Under the pieces are notes generated by a model. The model saw only the letters and a list, made by a program, of their open reading frames with translations. It did not search any database and was not told the origin of the DNA. 64,000 nucleotides of DNA from Tachypleus tridentatus (taxonomy: Eukaryota; Arthropoda; Merostomata; Xiphosura; Limulidae): assembly GCF_004210375.1 (NCBI RefSeq), contig NC_134834.1, positions 155,391,290 through 155,455,289 of the forward strand. Direction: 5' to 3'. Shown piece by piece: positions 34,901 to 52,048 of the stretch. A program made the position numbers and the translations under genes. Numbering within the stretch: position 1 is the first letter of the stretch; each line of letters opens with the position of its first letter.

Positions 34901-37900
34901 CTGAGTATCAACACAAACATATGACGAGTATCAACACAAAACACATGATCGAGTATCAACACAAACATATGATCGAGTATCAACACAAACACAGATGACC
35001 GAGTATCAACACAAACATATGACTGAGTATCAACACAAACAGATGACTGAGTATCAACAAAACACATGACTGAGTATTAACACAAACATATGATCGAGTA
35101 TCAACACAAACAGATGACTGAGTATCAACACAAACATATGACCGAGTATCAACACAAACAGATAACTGAGTATCAACACAAACATATGACTGAGTATCAA
35201 CACAAACAGATGAGTATCAACAAACACATGAGTATCAACACAAACATGTGACTGAGTATCAACACAAACAGATGACTGAGTATCAACACAAACATATGAC
35301 TGAGTATCAACACAAACATGTGACTGAGTATCAACACAAACATATGACCGAGTATCAACACAAACACATGACCGAGTATCAACACAAACATATGACTGAG
35401 TATCAACACAAACATGACTGATCAACACAACACATGACTGAGTATCAACACAAAACAATGACCGAGTATCAACACAAACAGATGACTGAGTATCAACACA
35501 AACATATGACCGAGTATCAACACAAACAGATGACTGAGTATCAACACAAACATATGAACACAAACATATGAGTATCAACACAAACAGATGACTGAGTATC
35601 AACACAAACATATGACTGAGTATCAACACAAACAGATAACTGAGTATCAACACAAACATATGACTGAGTATCAACACAAACAGATGACTGAGTATCAACA
35701 AAACACATGATCGAGTATTAACACAAACATATGACCGAGTATCAACACAAACAGATGACTGAGTATCAACACAAACATATGACCGAGTATCAACACAAAC
35801 AGATGACTGAGTATCAACACAAACATATGACTGAGTATCAACACAAACATATGACTGAGTATCAACAAAACATATGACTGAGTATCAACACAAACATATG
35901 ACTGAGTATCAACACAAACATATGACTGAGTATCAACACAAACACATGACTGAGTATCAACACAAACATATGACCGAGTATCAACACAAACAGATGACTG
36001 AGTATCAACACAAACATATGACCGAGTATCAACACAAACAGATGACTGAGTATCAACACAAACACATGACCGAGTATCAACACAAACAGATAACTGAGTA
36101 TCAACACAAACATATGATTGAGTATCAACACAAACAGATGACCGAGTATCAACACAAACATATGACTGAGTATCAACACAAACATATGACTGAGTATCAA
36201 CACAAACACATGATCGAGTATCAACACAAACATATGATCGAGTATCAACACAAACAGATGACTGAGTATCAACACAAACATATGACCGAGTATCAACACA
36301 AACAGATAACTGAGTATCAACACAAACATATGATATCAACACAAACATAGTATCAACACAAACACATGACCGAGTATCAACACAAACATATGACTGAGTA
36401 TCAACACAAACAGATGACTGAGTATCAACAAACACATGATCGAGTATCAACACAAACATATGATCGAGTATCAACACAAACAGATGACTGAGTATCAACA
36501 CAAACATATGACCGAGTATCAACACAAACAGATAACTGAGTATCAACACAAACATATGATTGAGTATCAACACAAACAGATAACTGAGTATCAACACAAA
36601 CATATGACCGAGTATCAACACAAACAGATGACTGAGTATCAACACAAACAGATGACTGAGTATCAACACAAACAGATGACTGAGTATCAACAAACACATG
36701 ATCGAGTATCAACACAAACATATGATCGAGTATCAACACAAACAGATGACTGAGTATCAACACAAACATACTGAGTATCAACACAAACAGATGACTGAGT
36801 ATCAACACAAACAGATGATCGAGTATCAACACAAAACAGAGTATATCAACACAAACATATGATCGAGTATCAACACAAACAGATGACTGAGTATCAACAC
36901 AAACACATGATCGAGTATCAACACAAACAGATGACTGAGTATCAACACAAACATGATATTAACACAAACATATGACTGAGTATCAACACAAACATATGAC
37001 TGAGTATCAACACAAACAGATGACTGAGTATCAACACAAACACATGATCAACAAAAACACATGAGAGTATTAACACAAACATATGATCTGAGTATCAACA
37101 CAAACAGATGACTGAGTATCAACACAAACAGATGACTGAGTATCAACACAAACATATGATCGAGTATCAACACAAACAGATAACTGAGTATCAACACAAA
37201 CATATGACCGAGTATCAACACAAACAGATAACTGAGTATCAACACAAACATATGATCGAGTATCAACACAAACATATGACTGAGTATCAACACAAACATA
37301 TGACTGAGTATCAACACAAACATATGACTGAGTATCAACAAACACATGATCGAGTATCAACACAAACATATGACTCGAGTATCAACACAAACAGATAACT
37401 GAGTATCAGTATCAACAAAACATATGACTGAGTATCAACACAAACTGAGTATCAACACAAACAAATGAGTATCAACACAAACATATGACTGAGTATCAAC
37501 ACAAACAGATGACTGAGTATCAACACAAACATGTGACCGAGTATCAACACAAACATATGACTGAGTATCAACACAAACATATGACTGAGTATCAACACAA
37601 ACACATGACTGAGTATCAACACAAACACATGATCGAGTATCAACACAAACATATGATCGAGTATCAACACAAACAGATGACTGAGTATCAACACAAACAT
37701 ATGACTGAGTATCAACACAAACAGATGACTGAGTATCAACACAAACATGTGACCGAGTATCAACACAAACAGATGATGAGTATCAACACAAACATATGAC
37801 CGAGTATCAACACAAACAGATATGACTGAGTATCAACACAAACATATGACTGAGTATCAACACAAACAGATGACTGAGTATCAACAAACACATGATCGAG

Positions 37901-40900
37901 TATCAACACAAACATATGATCGAGTATCAACACAAACAGATGACTGAGTATCAACACAAACATGTGACCGAGTATCAACACAAACAGATAACTGAGTATC
38001 AACACAAACATCTGACCGAGTATCAACACAAACAGATAACTGAGTATCAACACAAACATATGACCGAGTATCAACACAAACAGATGACTGAGTATCAACA
38101 CAAACAGATGACTGAGTATCAACACAAACACATGATCGAGTATCAACACAAACATATGATCGAGTATCAACACAAACAGATGACTGAGTATCAACACAAA
38201 CATATGACCGAGTATCAACACAAACAGATGACTGAGTATCAACAAACACATGATCGAGTATTAACACAAACATATGATCGAGTATCAACACAAACAGATG
38301 ACTGAGTATCAACACAAACATGTGACCGAGTATCAACACAAACAGATAACTGAGTATCAACACAAACATATGACCGAGTATCAACACAAGCACATGACCG
38401 AGTATCAACACAAACATATGACTGAGTATCAACACAAACAGATGACTGAGTATCAACAAACACATGATCGAGTATCAACACAAACATATGACTCGAGTAT
38501 CAACACAAACAGATGACTGAGTATCAACACAAACAGATGACTGAGTATCAACAAACAGATGACATATCAACAAACACATGATCGAGTATTAACACAAACA
38601 TATGATCGAGTATCAACACAAACAGATGACTGAGTATCAACACAAACATGTGACCGAGTATCAACACAAACAGATAACTGAGTATCAACACAAACATATG
38701 ACCGAGTATCAACACAAACACATGACCTGAGTATCAACACAAACATATGATCGAGTATCAACACAAACAGATGACTGAGTATCAACAAACACATGATCGA
38801 GTATTAACACAAACATATGATCGAGTATCAACACAAACAGATGACTGAGTATCAACACAAACATGTGACCGAGTATCAACACAAACAGATAACTGAGTAT
38901 CAACACAAACATATGACTGAGTATCAACACAAACAGATGACTGAGTATCAACAAACACATGATCGAGTATCAACACAAACATATGATCGAGTATCAACAC
39001 AAACATATGACTGAGTGTCAACACAAACATATGACCGAGTATCAACACAAACATATGACTGAGTGTCAACACAAACATATGACCGAGTATCAACACAAAC
39101 AGATAACTGAGTATCAACACAAACATATGACCGAGTATCAACACAAACAGATAACTGAGTATCAACACAAACATATGACTGAGTATCAACAAACACATGA
39201 TCGAGTATTAACACAAACATATGATCGAGTATCAACACAAACAGATAACTGAGTATCAGTATGACAACAACAAACATATGACCGAGTATCAACACAAACA
39301 GATGACTGAGTATCAACACAAACATATGACTGAGTATCAACACAAACATATGACTGAGTATCACAAACATATGATCGAGTATCAACACAAACATATGACC
39401 GAGTATCAACACAAACATATGACCGAGTATCAACACAAACATATGACTGAGTATCAACACAAACAGATGACTGAGTATCAACAAACACATGATCGAGTAT
39501 TAACACAAACATATGATCGAGTATCAACACAAACATATAACCGAGTATCAACACAAACATATGACTGAGTATCAACACAAACAGATGACTGAGTATCAAC
39601 AAACACATGATCGAGTATTAACACAAACATATGATCGAGTATCAACACAAACAGATGACTGAGTATCAACACAAACATGTGACCGAGTATCAACACAAAC
39701 AGATAACTGAGTATCAACACAAACATATGATTGAGTATCAACACAAACAGATGACTGAGTATCAACAAACACATGATCGAGTATTAACACAAACATATGA
39801 CCGAGTATCAACACAAACATATGACTGAGTATCAACACAAACATATGACCGAGTATCAACACAAACAGATGACTGAGTATCAACACAAACATATGACCGA
39901 GTATCAACACAAACAGATAACTGAGTATCAACACAAACATATGACCGAGTATCAACACAAACAGATGACTGAGTATCAACACAAACATATGACTGAGTAT
40001 CAACAAAACACATGATCGAGTATCAACACAAACATATGATCGAGTATCAACACAAACAGATAACTGAGTATCAACACAAACATATGACCGAGTATCAACA
40101 CAAACAGATAACTGAGTATCAACACAAACATAATTGAGTATCAACACAAGCACATGACCGAGTATCAACACAAACATATGACTGAGTATCAACACAAACA
40201 TATGACTGAGTATCAACACAAACATATGATCGAGTATCAACACAAACATATGATCTGAGTATCAACACAAACATATAACTGAGTATCAACACAAACATAT
40301 GACTGAGTATCAACACAAACAGATGACTGAGTATCAACAAAAACATGATCGAGTATCAACACAAACATATGACTGAGTATCAACACAAACATATGAACCG
40401 AGTATCAACACAAACATATGACTGAGTATCAACACAAACAGATGACTGAGTATCAACAAACACATGATCGAGTATTAACACAAACATATGATCGAGTATC
40501 AACACAAACAGATGACTGAGTATCAACACAAACATGTGACCGAGTATCAACACAAACAGATAACTGAGTATTAACACAAATATATGACTGAGTATCAACA
40601 CAAACAGATGACTGAGTATCAACACAAACATATGATCGAGTATCAACACAAACATATGATCGAGTATCAACACAAACATATGATCGAGTATCAACACAAA
40701 CAGATGACTGAGTATCAACAAACACATGATCGAGTATTAACACAAACATATGATCGAGTATCAACACAAACAGATGACTGAGTATCAACACAAACATATG
40801 ACCGAGTATCAACACAAACAGATGACTGAGTATCAACACAAACATATGACCGAGTATCAACACAAACAGATAACTGAGTATCAACACAAACATATGACCG

Positions 40901-43900
40901 AGTATCAACACAAACAGATGACTGAGTATCAACACAAACATATGACTGAGTATCAACAAAACACATGATCAGTATTAACACAAACATATGACTGAGTATC
41001 AACACAAACATATGACCGAGTATCAACACAAACATATGACTGAGTATCAACACAAACAGATGACTGAGTATCAACAAACACATGATCGAGTATCAACACA
41101 AACATATGATCGAGTATCAACACAAACAGATGACTGAGTATCAACACAAACATGTGACCGAGTATCAACACAAACAGATAACTGAGTATTAACACAAACA
41201 TATGACTGAGTATCAACACAAACAGATGACTGAGTATCAACACAAACATATGACTGAGTATCAACACAAACAGATAACTGAGTATCAACACAAACATATG
41301 ACTGAGTATCAACACAAACAGATGACTGAGTATCAACAAACACATGATCGAGTATCAACACAAACATATGATCGAGTATCAACACAAACAGATAACAGTA
41401 TCAACACAAACATATGACTGAGTATCAACACAAACAGATGACTGAGTATCAACAAACACATGATCGAGTATTAACACAAACATATGATCGAGTATCAACA
41501 CAAACAGATGACTGAGTATCAACACAAACATGTGACCGAGTATCAACACAAACAGATAACTGAGTATCAACACAAACATATGACCGAGTATCAACACAAA
41601 CAGATAACTGAGTATCAACACAAACATATGACTGAGTATCAACACAAACAGATGACTGAGTATCAACAAACACATGATCGAGTATTAACACAAACATATG
41701 ATCGAGTATCAACACAAACAGATGACTGAGTATCAACACAAACATGTGACCGAGTATCAACACAAACAGATAACTGAGTATCAACACAAACATATGACCG
41801 AGTATCAACACAAACATATGACTGAGTATCAACACAAACATATGACCGAGTATCAACACAAACAGATGACTGAGTATCAACAAACACATGATCGAGTATC
41901 AACACAAACATATGATCGAGTATCAACACAAAGATATAACCGAGTATCAACACAAACATATGACTGAGTATCAACACAAACAGATAACTGAGTATCAACA
42001 CAAACATATGACCGAGTATCAACACAAACAGATGACTGAGTATCAACAAACACATGATCGAGTATTAACACAAACATATGATCGAGTATCAACACAAACA
42101 GATGACCGAGTATCAACACAAACAGATAACTGAGTATCAACACAAACATATTACTGAGTATCAACAAACACATGATCGAGTATTAACACAAACATATGAT
42201 CGAGTATCAACACAAACATATAACCGAGTATCAACACAAACATATGACTGAGTATCAACACAAACAGATGACTGAGTATCAACAAACACATGATCGAGTA
42301 TCAACACAAACATATGATCGAGTATCAACACAAACAGATGACTGAGTATCAACACAAACATGTGACTGAGTATCAACACAAACAGATAACTGAGTATCAA
42401 CACAAACATATGACTGAGTATCAACACAAACAGATGACTGAGTATCAACAAACACATGATCGAGTATCAACACAAACATATGATCGAGTATCAACACAAA
42501 CATATGACTGAGTATCAACACAAACATATGACTGAGTATCAACACAAACAGATGACTGAGTATCAACAAACACATGATCGAGTATTAACACAAACATATG
42601 ATCGAGTATCAACACAAACAGATGACTGAGTATCAACACAAACATGTGACCGAGTATCAACACAAACAGATAACTGAGTATCAACACAAACATATGACTG
42701 AGTATCAACACAAACAGATGACTGAGTATCAACACAAACATATGACCGAGTATCAACACAAACAGATAACTGAGTATCAACACAAACATATGACTGAGTA
42801 TCAACACAAACAGATGACTGAGTATCAACAAACACATGATCAGTATGAACACAAACATATGATCGAGTATCAACACAAACAGATGACTGAGTATCAACAC
42901 AAACATGTGACCGAGTATCAACACAAACAGATAACTGAGTATCAACACAAACATATGACCGAGTATCAACACAAACAGATGACTGAGTATCAACAAACAC
43001 ATGATCGAGTATTAACACAAACATATGATCGAGTATCAACACAAACAGATGACTGAGTATCAACACAAACATGTGACCGAGTATCAACACAAACAGATAA
43101 CTGAGTATCAACACAAACATATGACCGAGTATCAACACAAGCACATGACTGAGTATCAACACAAACATATGACTGAGTATCAACACAAACATATGACTGA
43201 GTATCAACAAACACATGATCGAGTATCAACACAAACATATGATCGAGTATCAACACAAACAGATGACTGAGTATCAACACAAACATGTGACCGAGTATCA
43301 ACACAAACAGATAACTGAGTATCAACACAAACATATGATTGAGTATCAACACAAACAGATGACTGAGTATCAACAAAAATTTGATCGAGTATTAACACAA
43401 ACATATGATCGAGTATCAACACAAACATATGACTGAGTGTCAACACAAACATATGACCGAGTATCAACACAAACATATGACTGAGTGTCAACACAAACAT
43501 ATGACCGAGTATCAACACAAACAGATAACTGAGTATCAACACAAACATATGACCGAGTATCAACACAAACAGATGACTGAGTATCAACACAAACATATGA
43601 CTGAGTATCAACAAACACATGATCGAGTATCAACACAAACATATGATCGAGTATCAACACAAACAGATAACTGAGTATCAACACAAACATATGACCGAGT
43701 ATCAACACAAACAGATAACTGAGTATCAACACAAACATAATTGAGTATCAACACAAGCACATGACCGAGTATCAACACAAACATATGACTGAGTATCAAC
43801 ACAAACATATGACTGAGTATCAACAAACACATGATCGAGTATTAACACAAACATATGATCGAGTATCAACACAAACATATAACTGAGTATCAACACAAAC

Positions 43901-45614
43901 ATATGACTGAGTATCAACACAAACAGATGACTGAGTATCAACAAACACATGATCGAGTATTAACACAAACATATGATCGAGTATCAACACAAACAGATGA
44001 CTGAGTATCAACACAAACATGTGACCGAGTATCAACACAAACAGATAACTGAGTATTAACACAAATATATGACTGAGTATCAACACAAACAGATGACTGA
44101 GTATCAACACAAACATATGACCGAGTATCAACACAAACAGATAACTGAGTATCAACACAAACATATGACTGAGTATCAACACAAACAGATGACTGAGTAT
44201 CAACAAACACATGATCGAGTATTAACACAAACATATGATCGAGTATCAACACAAACAGATGATCGAGTATCAACACAAACAGATGACTGAGTATCAACAC
44301 AAACATATGACTGAGTATCAACACAAACAGATGACTGAGTATCAACAAACACATGATCGAGTATCAACACAAACAGATGACTGAGTATCAACACAAACAT
44401 GTGACCGAGTATCAACACAAACAGATAACTGAGTATCAACACAAACATATGACCGAGTATCAACACAAACAGATAACTGAGTATCAACACAAACATATGA
44501 CCGAGTATCAACACAAACAGATGACTGAGTATCAACACAAACAGATGACTGAGTATCAACAAACACATGATCGAGTATTAACACAAACATATGATTGAGT
44601 ATCAACACAAACAGATGACTGAGTATCAACACAAACATGTGACCGAGTATCAACACAAACAGATGACTGAGTATCAACAAACACATGATCGAGTATTAAC
44701 ACAAACATATGATCGAGTATCAACACAAACAGATGACTGAGTATCAACACAAACATGTGACCGAGTATCAACACAAACAGATAACTGAGTATCAACACAA
44801 ACATATGACCGAGTATCAACACAAACATAATTGAGTATTAACACAAACACATGACCGAGTATCAACACAAACAGATGACTGAGTATCAACAAACACATGA
44901 TCGAGTATCAACACAAACATATAACCGAGTATCAACACAAACATATGACTGAGTATCAACACAAACAGATGACTGAGTATCAACAAACACATGATCGAGT
45001 ATTAACACAAACATATGATCGAGTATCAACACAAACAGATGACTGAGTATCAACACAAACATGTGACCGAGTATCAACACAAACAGATAACTGAGTATCA
45101 ACACAAACATATGATTGAGTATCAACACAAACAGATGACTGAGTATCAACAAACACATGATCGAGTATTAACACAAACATATGACTGAGTGTCAACACAA
45201 ACATATGACCGAGTATCAACACAAACATATGACTGAGTGTCAACACAAACATATGACCGAGTATCAACACAAACAGATAACTGAGTATCAACACAAACAT
45301 ATGACCGAGTATCAACACAAACAGATGACTGAGTATCAACACAAACATATGACTGAGTATCAACAAACACATGATCGAGTATTAACACAAACATATGATC
45401 GAGTATCAACACAAACAGATAACTGAGTATCAACACAAACATATGACCGAGTATCAACACAAACAGATAACTGAGTATCAACACAAACATATGACCGAGT
45501 ATCAACACAAACAGATAACTGAGTATCAACACAAACATAATTGAGTATCAACACAAGCACATGACCGAGTATCAACACAAACATATGACTGAGTATCAAC
45601 ACAAACATATGACT

Positions 45615-45896
45615 GAGTATCAACAAACACATGATCGAGTATTAACACAAACATATGATCGAGTATCAACACAAACATATAACCGAGTATCAACACAAAC
45701 ATATGACTGAGTATCAACAAACACATGATCGAGTTTTAACACAAACATATGATCGAGTATCAACACAAACATATAACCGAGTATCAACACAAACATATGA
45801 CTGAGTATCAACAAACACATGATCGAGTTTTAACACAAACATATGATCGAGTATCAACACAAACATATAACCGAGTATCAACACAAACAGATGACT
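45615..45896 (+). repeat. Satellite higher-order unit of 94 bp, three tandem copies
   Basis: The 22-bp variant monomer starts at 45615, 45709, 45803 and 45897, giving three consecutive 94-bp units (22+24+24+24). Two of the copies share the private variant GAGTTTTAAC, showing recent unit duplication. Confidence 0.85.
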
Positions 45897-48800
45897 GAGT
45901 ATCAACAAACACATGATCGAGTATTAACACAAACATATGATCGAGTATCAACACAAACATATAACCGAGTATCAACACAAACATATGACTGAGTATCAAC
46001 ACAAACAGATGACTGAGTATCAACAAACACATGATCGAGTATTAACACAAACATATGATCGAGTATCAACACAAACAGATGATCGAGTATCAACACAAAC
46101 AGATGACTGAGTATCAACAAACACATGATCGAGTATTAACACAAACATATGATCGAGTATCAACACAAACATATGACTGAGTGTCAACACAAACATATGA
46201 CCGAGTATCAACACAAACATATGACTGAGTGTCAACACAAACATATGACCGAGTATCAACACAAACAGATAACTGAGTATCAACACAAACATATGACCGA
46301 GTATCAACACAAACAGATAACTGAGTATCAACACAAACATATGACTGAGTATCAACAAACACATGATCGAGTATTAACACAAACATATGATCGAGTATCA
46401 ACACAAACATATGACCGAGTATCAACACAAACATATGACTGAGTATCAACAAACACATGATCGAGTTTTAACACAAACATATGATCGAGTATCAACACAA
46501 ACATATAACCGAGTATCAACACAAACAGATGACTGAGTATCAACAAACACATGATCGAGTATTAACACAAACATATGATCGAGTATCAACACAAACATAT
46601 AACCGAGTATCAACACAAACATATGACTGAGTATCAACACAAACAGATGACTGAGTATCAACAAAAACATGATCTGAGTATCAACACAAACATATGATCG
46701 AGTATCAACACAAACAGATGATCGAGTATCAACACAAACAGATGACTGAGTATCAACAAACACATGATCGAGTATTAACACAAACATATGATCGAGTATC
46801 AACACAAACATATGACTGAGTGTCAACACAAACATATGACCGAGTATCAACACAAACATATGACTGAGTGTCAACACAAACATATGACCGAGTATCAACA
46901 CAAACAGATAACTGAGTATCAACACAAACATATGACCGAGTATCAACACAAACAGATAACTGAGTATCAACACAAACATATGACTGAGTATCAACACAAA
47001 CAGATGATCGAGTATCAACACAAACATATGATCGAGTATCAACACAAACAGATAACTGAGTATCAACACAAACATATGACTGAGTATCAACACAAACATA
47101 TGACTGAGTATCAACAAACACATGATCGAGTATTAACACAAACATATGATCGAGTATCAACACAAACATATAACCGAGTATCAACACAAACATATGACTG
47201 AGTATCAACACAAACAGATGACTGAGTATCAACAAACACATGATCGAGTATTAACACAAACATATGATCGAGTATCAACACAAACATATAACCGAGTATC
47301 AACACAAACATATGACTGAGTATCAACACAAACAGATGACTGAGTATCAACAAACACATGATCGAGTATTAACACAAACATATGATCGAGTATCAACACA
47401 AACAGATGATCGAGTATCAACACAAACAGATGACTGAGTATCAACAAACACATGATCGAGTATTAACACAAACATATGATCGAGTATCAACACAAACATA
47501 TGACTGAGTGTCAACACAAACATATGACCGAGTATCAACACAAACATATGACTGAGTGTCAACACAAACATATGACCGAGTATCAACACAAACAGATAAC
47601 TGAGTATCAACACAAACATATGACCGAGTATCAACACAAACAGATAACTGAGTATCAACACAAACATATGACTGAGTATCAACACACACATGATCGAGTA
47701 TCAACACAAACATATGATCGAGTATCAACACAAACATATAACCGAGTATCAACACAAACATATGACTGAGTATCAACACAAACAGATGACTGAGTATCAA
47801 CAAACACATGATCGAGTATTAACACAAACATATGATCGAGTATCAACACAAACAGATGGCTGAGTATCAACACAAACATGTGACCGAGTGTCAACACAAA
47901 CAGATAACTGAGTATTAACACAAATATATGACTGAGTATCAACACAAACAGATGACTGAGTATCAACACAAACATATGACCGAGTATCAACACAAACAGA
48001 TAACTGAGTATCAACACAAACATAATTGAGTATCAACACAAACAGATAACTGAGTATCAACAAACACATGATCGAGTATTAACACAAACATATGATCGAG
48101 TATCAACACAAACAGATATTTGAGTATCAACACAAACAGATGACTGAGTATCAACACAAACATATGACTGAGTATCAACAAACACATGATCGAGTATTAA
48201 CACAAACATATGATCGAGTATCAACACAAACAGATGACTGAGTATCAACAGAAACATGTGACCGACTATCAACACAAACAGATAACTGAGTATCAACACA
48301 AACATATGACCGAGTATCAACACAAACAGATAACTGAGTATCAACACAAACATATGACTGAGTATCAACACAAACAGATGACTGAGTATCAACAAACACA
48401 TGATCGAGTATTAACACAAACATATGATTGAGTATCAACACAAACAGATGACTGAGTATCAACACAAACATATGACCGAGTATCAACACAAACAGATGAC
48501 TGAGTATCAACAAACACATGATCGAGTATTAACACAAACATATGATCGAGTATCAACACAAACAGATGACTGAGTATCAACACAAACATGTGACCGAGTA
48601 TCAACACAAAGAGATAACTGAGTATCAACACAAACATATGACCGAGTATCAACACAAACATAATTGAGTATTAACACAAACACATGACCGAGTATCAACA
48701 CAAACAGATGACTGAGTATCAACAAACACATGATCGAGTATTAACACAAACATATGATCGAGTATCAACACAAAGATATAACCGAGTATCAACACAAACA

Positions 48801-51716
48801 GATGACTGAGTATCAACAAACACATGATCGAGTATTAACACAAACATATGATCGAGTATCAACACAAACAGATGACTGAGTATCAACACAAACATGTGAC
48901 CGAGTATCAACACAAACAGATAACTGAGTATCAACACAAACATATGACCGAGTATCAACACAAACAGATGACTGAGTATCAACAAACACATGATCGAGTA
49001 TTAACACAAACATATGATCGAGTATCAACACAAACAGATGACCGAGTATCAACACAAACAGATAACTGAGTATCAACACAAACATATGACCGAGTATCAA
49101 CACAAGCACATGACCGAGTATCAACACAAACATATGACTGAGTATCAACACAAACATATGACTGAGTATCAACAAACACATGATCGAGTATTAACACAAA
49201 CATATGATCGAGTATCAACACAAACATATAACAGAGTATCAACACAAACATATGACTGAGTATCAACACAAACAGATGACTGAGTATCAACAAACACATG
49301 ATCGAGTATTAACACAAACATATAATCGAGTATCAACACAAACATGTGACCGAGTATCAACACAAACAGATAACTGAGTATCAACACAAACATATGATTG
49401 AGTATCAACACAAACAGATAACTGAGTATCAACACAAACATATGACCGAGTATCAACACAAACAGATAACTGAGTATCAACACAAACATATGACTGAGTA
49501 TCAACAAACACATGATCGAGTATTAACACAAACATATGATCGAGTATCAACACAAACAGATAACTGAGTATCAACACAAACATATGACCGAGTATCAACA
49601 CAAACAGATAACTGAGTATCAACACAAACATAATTGAGTATCAACACAAGCACATGACCGAGTATCAACACAAACATATGACTGAGTATCAACACAAACA
49701 TATGACTGAGTATCAACAAACACATGATCGAGTATTAACACAAACATATGATCGAGTATCAACACAAACATATAACCGAGTATCAACACAAACATATGAC
49801 TGAGTATCAACACAAACAGATGACTGAGTATCAACCAACACATGATCGAGTATCAACACAAACATATGATCGAGTATCAACACAAACAGATGACTGAGTA
49901 TCAACACAAACATGTGACCGAGTATCAACACAAACAGATAACTGAGTATCAACACAAACATATGACTGAGTATCAACACAAACAGATGACTGAGTATCAA
50001 CAAACACATGATCGAGTATCAACACAAACATATGATCGAGTATCAACACAAACAGATGACTGAGTATCAACACAAACATGTGACCGAGTATCAACACAAA
50101 CAGATAACTGAGTATCAACACAAACATATGACCGAGTATCAACACAAACAGATAACTGAGTATCAACACAAACATATGACCGAGTATCAACACAAACAGA
50201 TAACTGAGTATCAACACAAACATATGACTGAGTATCAACAAACACATGATCGAGTATTAACACAAACATATGATCGAGTATCAACACAAACAGATAACTG
50301 AGTATCAACACAAACATATGACCGAGTATCAACACAAACAGATAACTGAGTATCAACACAAACATAATTGAGTATCAACACAAACACATGACCGAGTATC
50401 AACACAAACATATGACTGAGTATCAACACAAACATATGACTGAGTATCAACAAACACATGATCGAGTATTAACACAAACATATGATCGAGTATCAACACA
50501 AACATATAACCGAGTATCAACACAAACATATGACTGAGTATCAACACAAACAGATGACTGAGTATCAACACAACACATGATCGAGTATTAACACAAACAT
50601 ATGATCGAGTATCAACACAAACAGATGACTGAGTATCAACACAAACATGTGACCGAGTATCAACACAAACAGATAACTGAGTATCAACACAAACATATGA
50701 CTGAGTATCAACACAAACAGATGACTGAGTATCAACAAACACATGATCGAGTATTAACACAAACATATGATCGAGTATCAACACAAACAGATGACTGAGT
50801 ATCAACACAAACATGTGACCGAGTATCAACACAAACAGATAACTGAGTATCAACACAAACATATGACCGAGTATCAACACAAACAGATAACTGAGTATCA
50901 ACACAAACATAATTGAGTATCAACACAAGCACATGACCGAGTATCAACACAAACATATGACTGAGTATCAACACAAACATATGACTGAGTATCAACAAAC
51001 ACATGATCGAGTATTAACACAAACATATGATCGAGTATCAACACAAACAGATGACTGAGTATCAACACAAACATATGACTGAGTATCAACACAAACAGAT
51101 AACTGAGTATCAACACAAACATAATTGAGTATCAACACAAACAGATAACTGAGTATCAACACAAACATATGACTGAGTATCAACACAAACAGATGACTGA
51201 GTATCAACAAACACATGATCGAGTATTAACACAAACATATGATCGAGTATCAACACAAACAGATAACTGAGTATCAACACAAACATATGACCGAGTATCA
51301 ACACAAACAGATAACTGAGTATCAACACAAACATAATTGAGTATCAACACAAGCACATGACCGAGTATCAACACAAACATATGACTGAGTATCAACACAA
51401 ACAGATGACTGAGTATCAACAAACACATGATCGAGTATTAACACAAACATATGATCGAGTATCAACACAAACAGATAACTGAGTATCAACACAAACATAT
51501 GACCGAGTATCAACAAAAACAGATAACTGAGTATCAACACAAACATAATTGAGTATCAACACAAACAGATAACTGAGTATCAACACAAACATATGACTGA
51601 GTATCAACACAAACAGATGACTGAGTATCAACAAACACATGATCGAGTATTAACACAAGCACATGACCGAGTATCAACACAAACATATGACTGAGTATCA
51701 ACACAAACATATGACT

Positions 51717-52048
51717 GAGTATCAACAAACACATGAACGAGTATTAACACAAACATATGATCGAGTATCAACACAAACAGATGACTGAGTATCAACACAA
51801 ACATGTGACCGAGTATCAACACAAACAGATAACTGAGTATCAACACAAACATATGACTGAGTATCAACACAAACAGATGACTGAGTATCAACAAACACAT
51901 GATCGAGTATTAACACAAACATATGATCGAGTATCAACACAAACAGATGACTGAGTATCAACACAAACATGTGACCGAGTATCAACACAAACAGATAACT
52001 GAGTATCAACACAAACATATGACTGAGTATCAACACAAACAGATGACT
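51717..52048 (+). repeat. Satellite higher-order unit of 166 bp, two tandem copies
   Basis: The 22-bp variant starts at 51717, 51883 and 52049. Each 166-bp unit has seven monomers with tails in the order ACATGATC, ATATGATC, AGATGACT, ATGTGACC, AGATAACT, ATATGACT, AGATGACT. The first copy has one substitution (ACATGAAC). The same seven-monomer order recurs elsewhere in the array. Confidence 0.85.
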
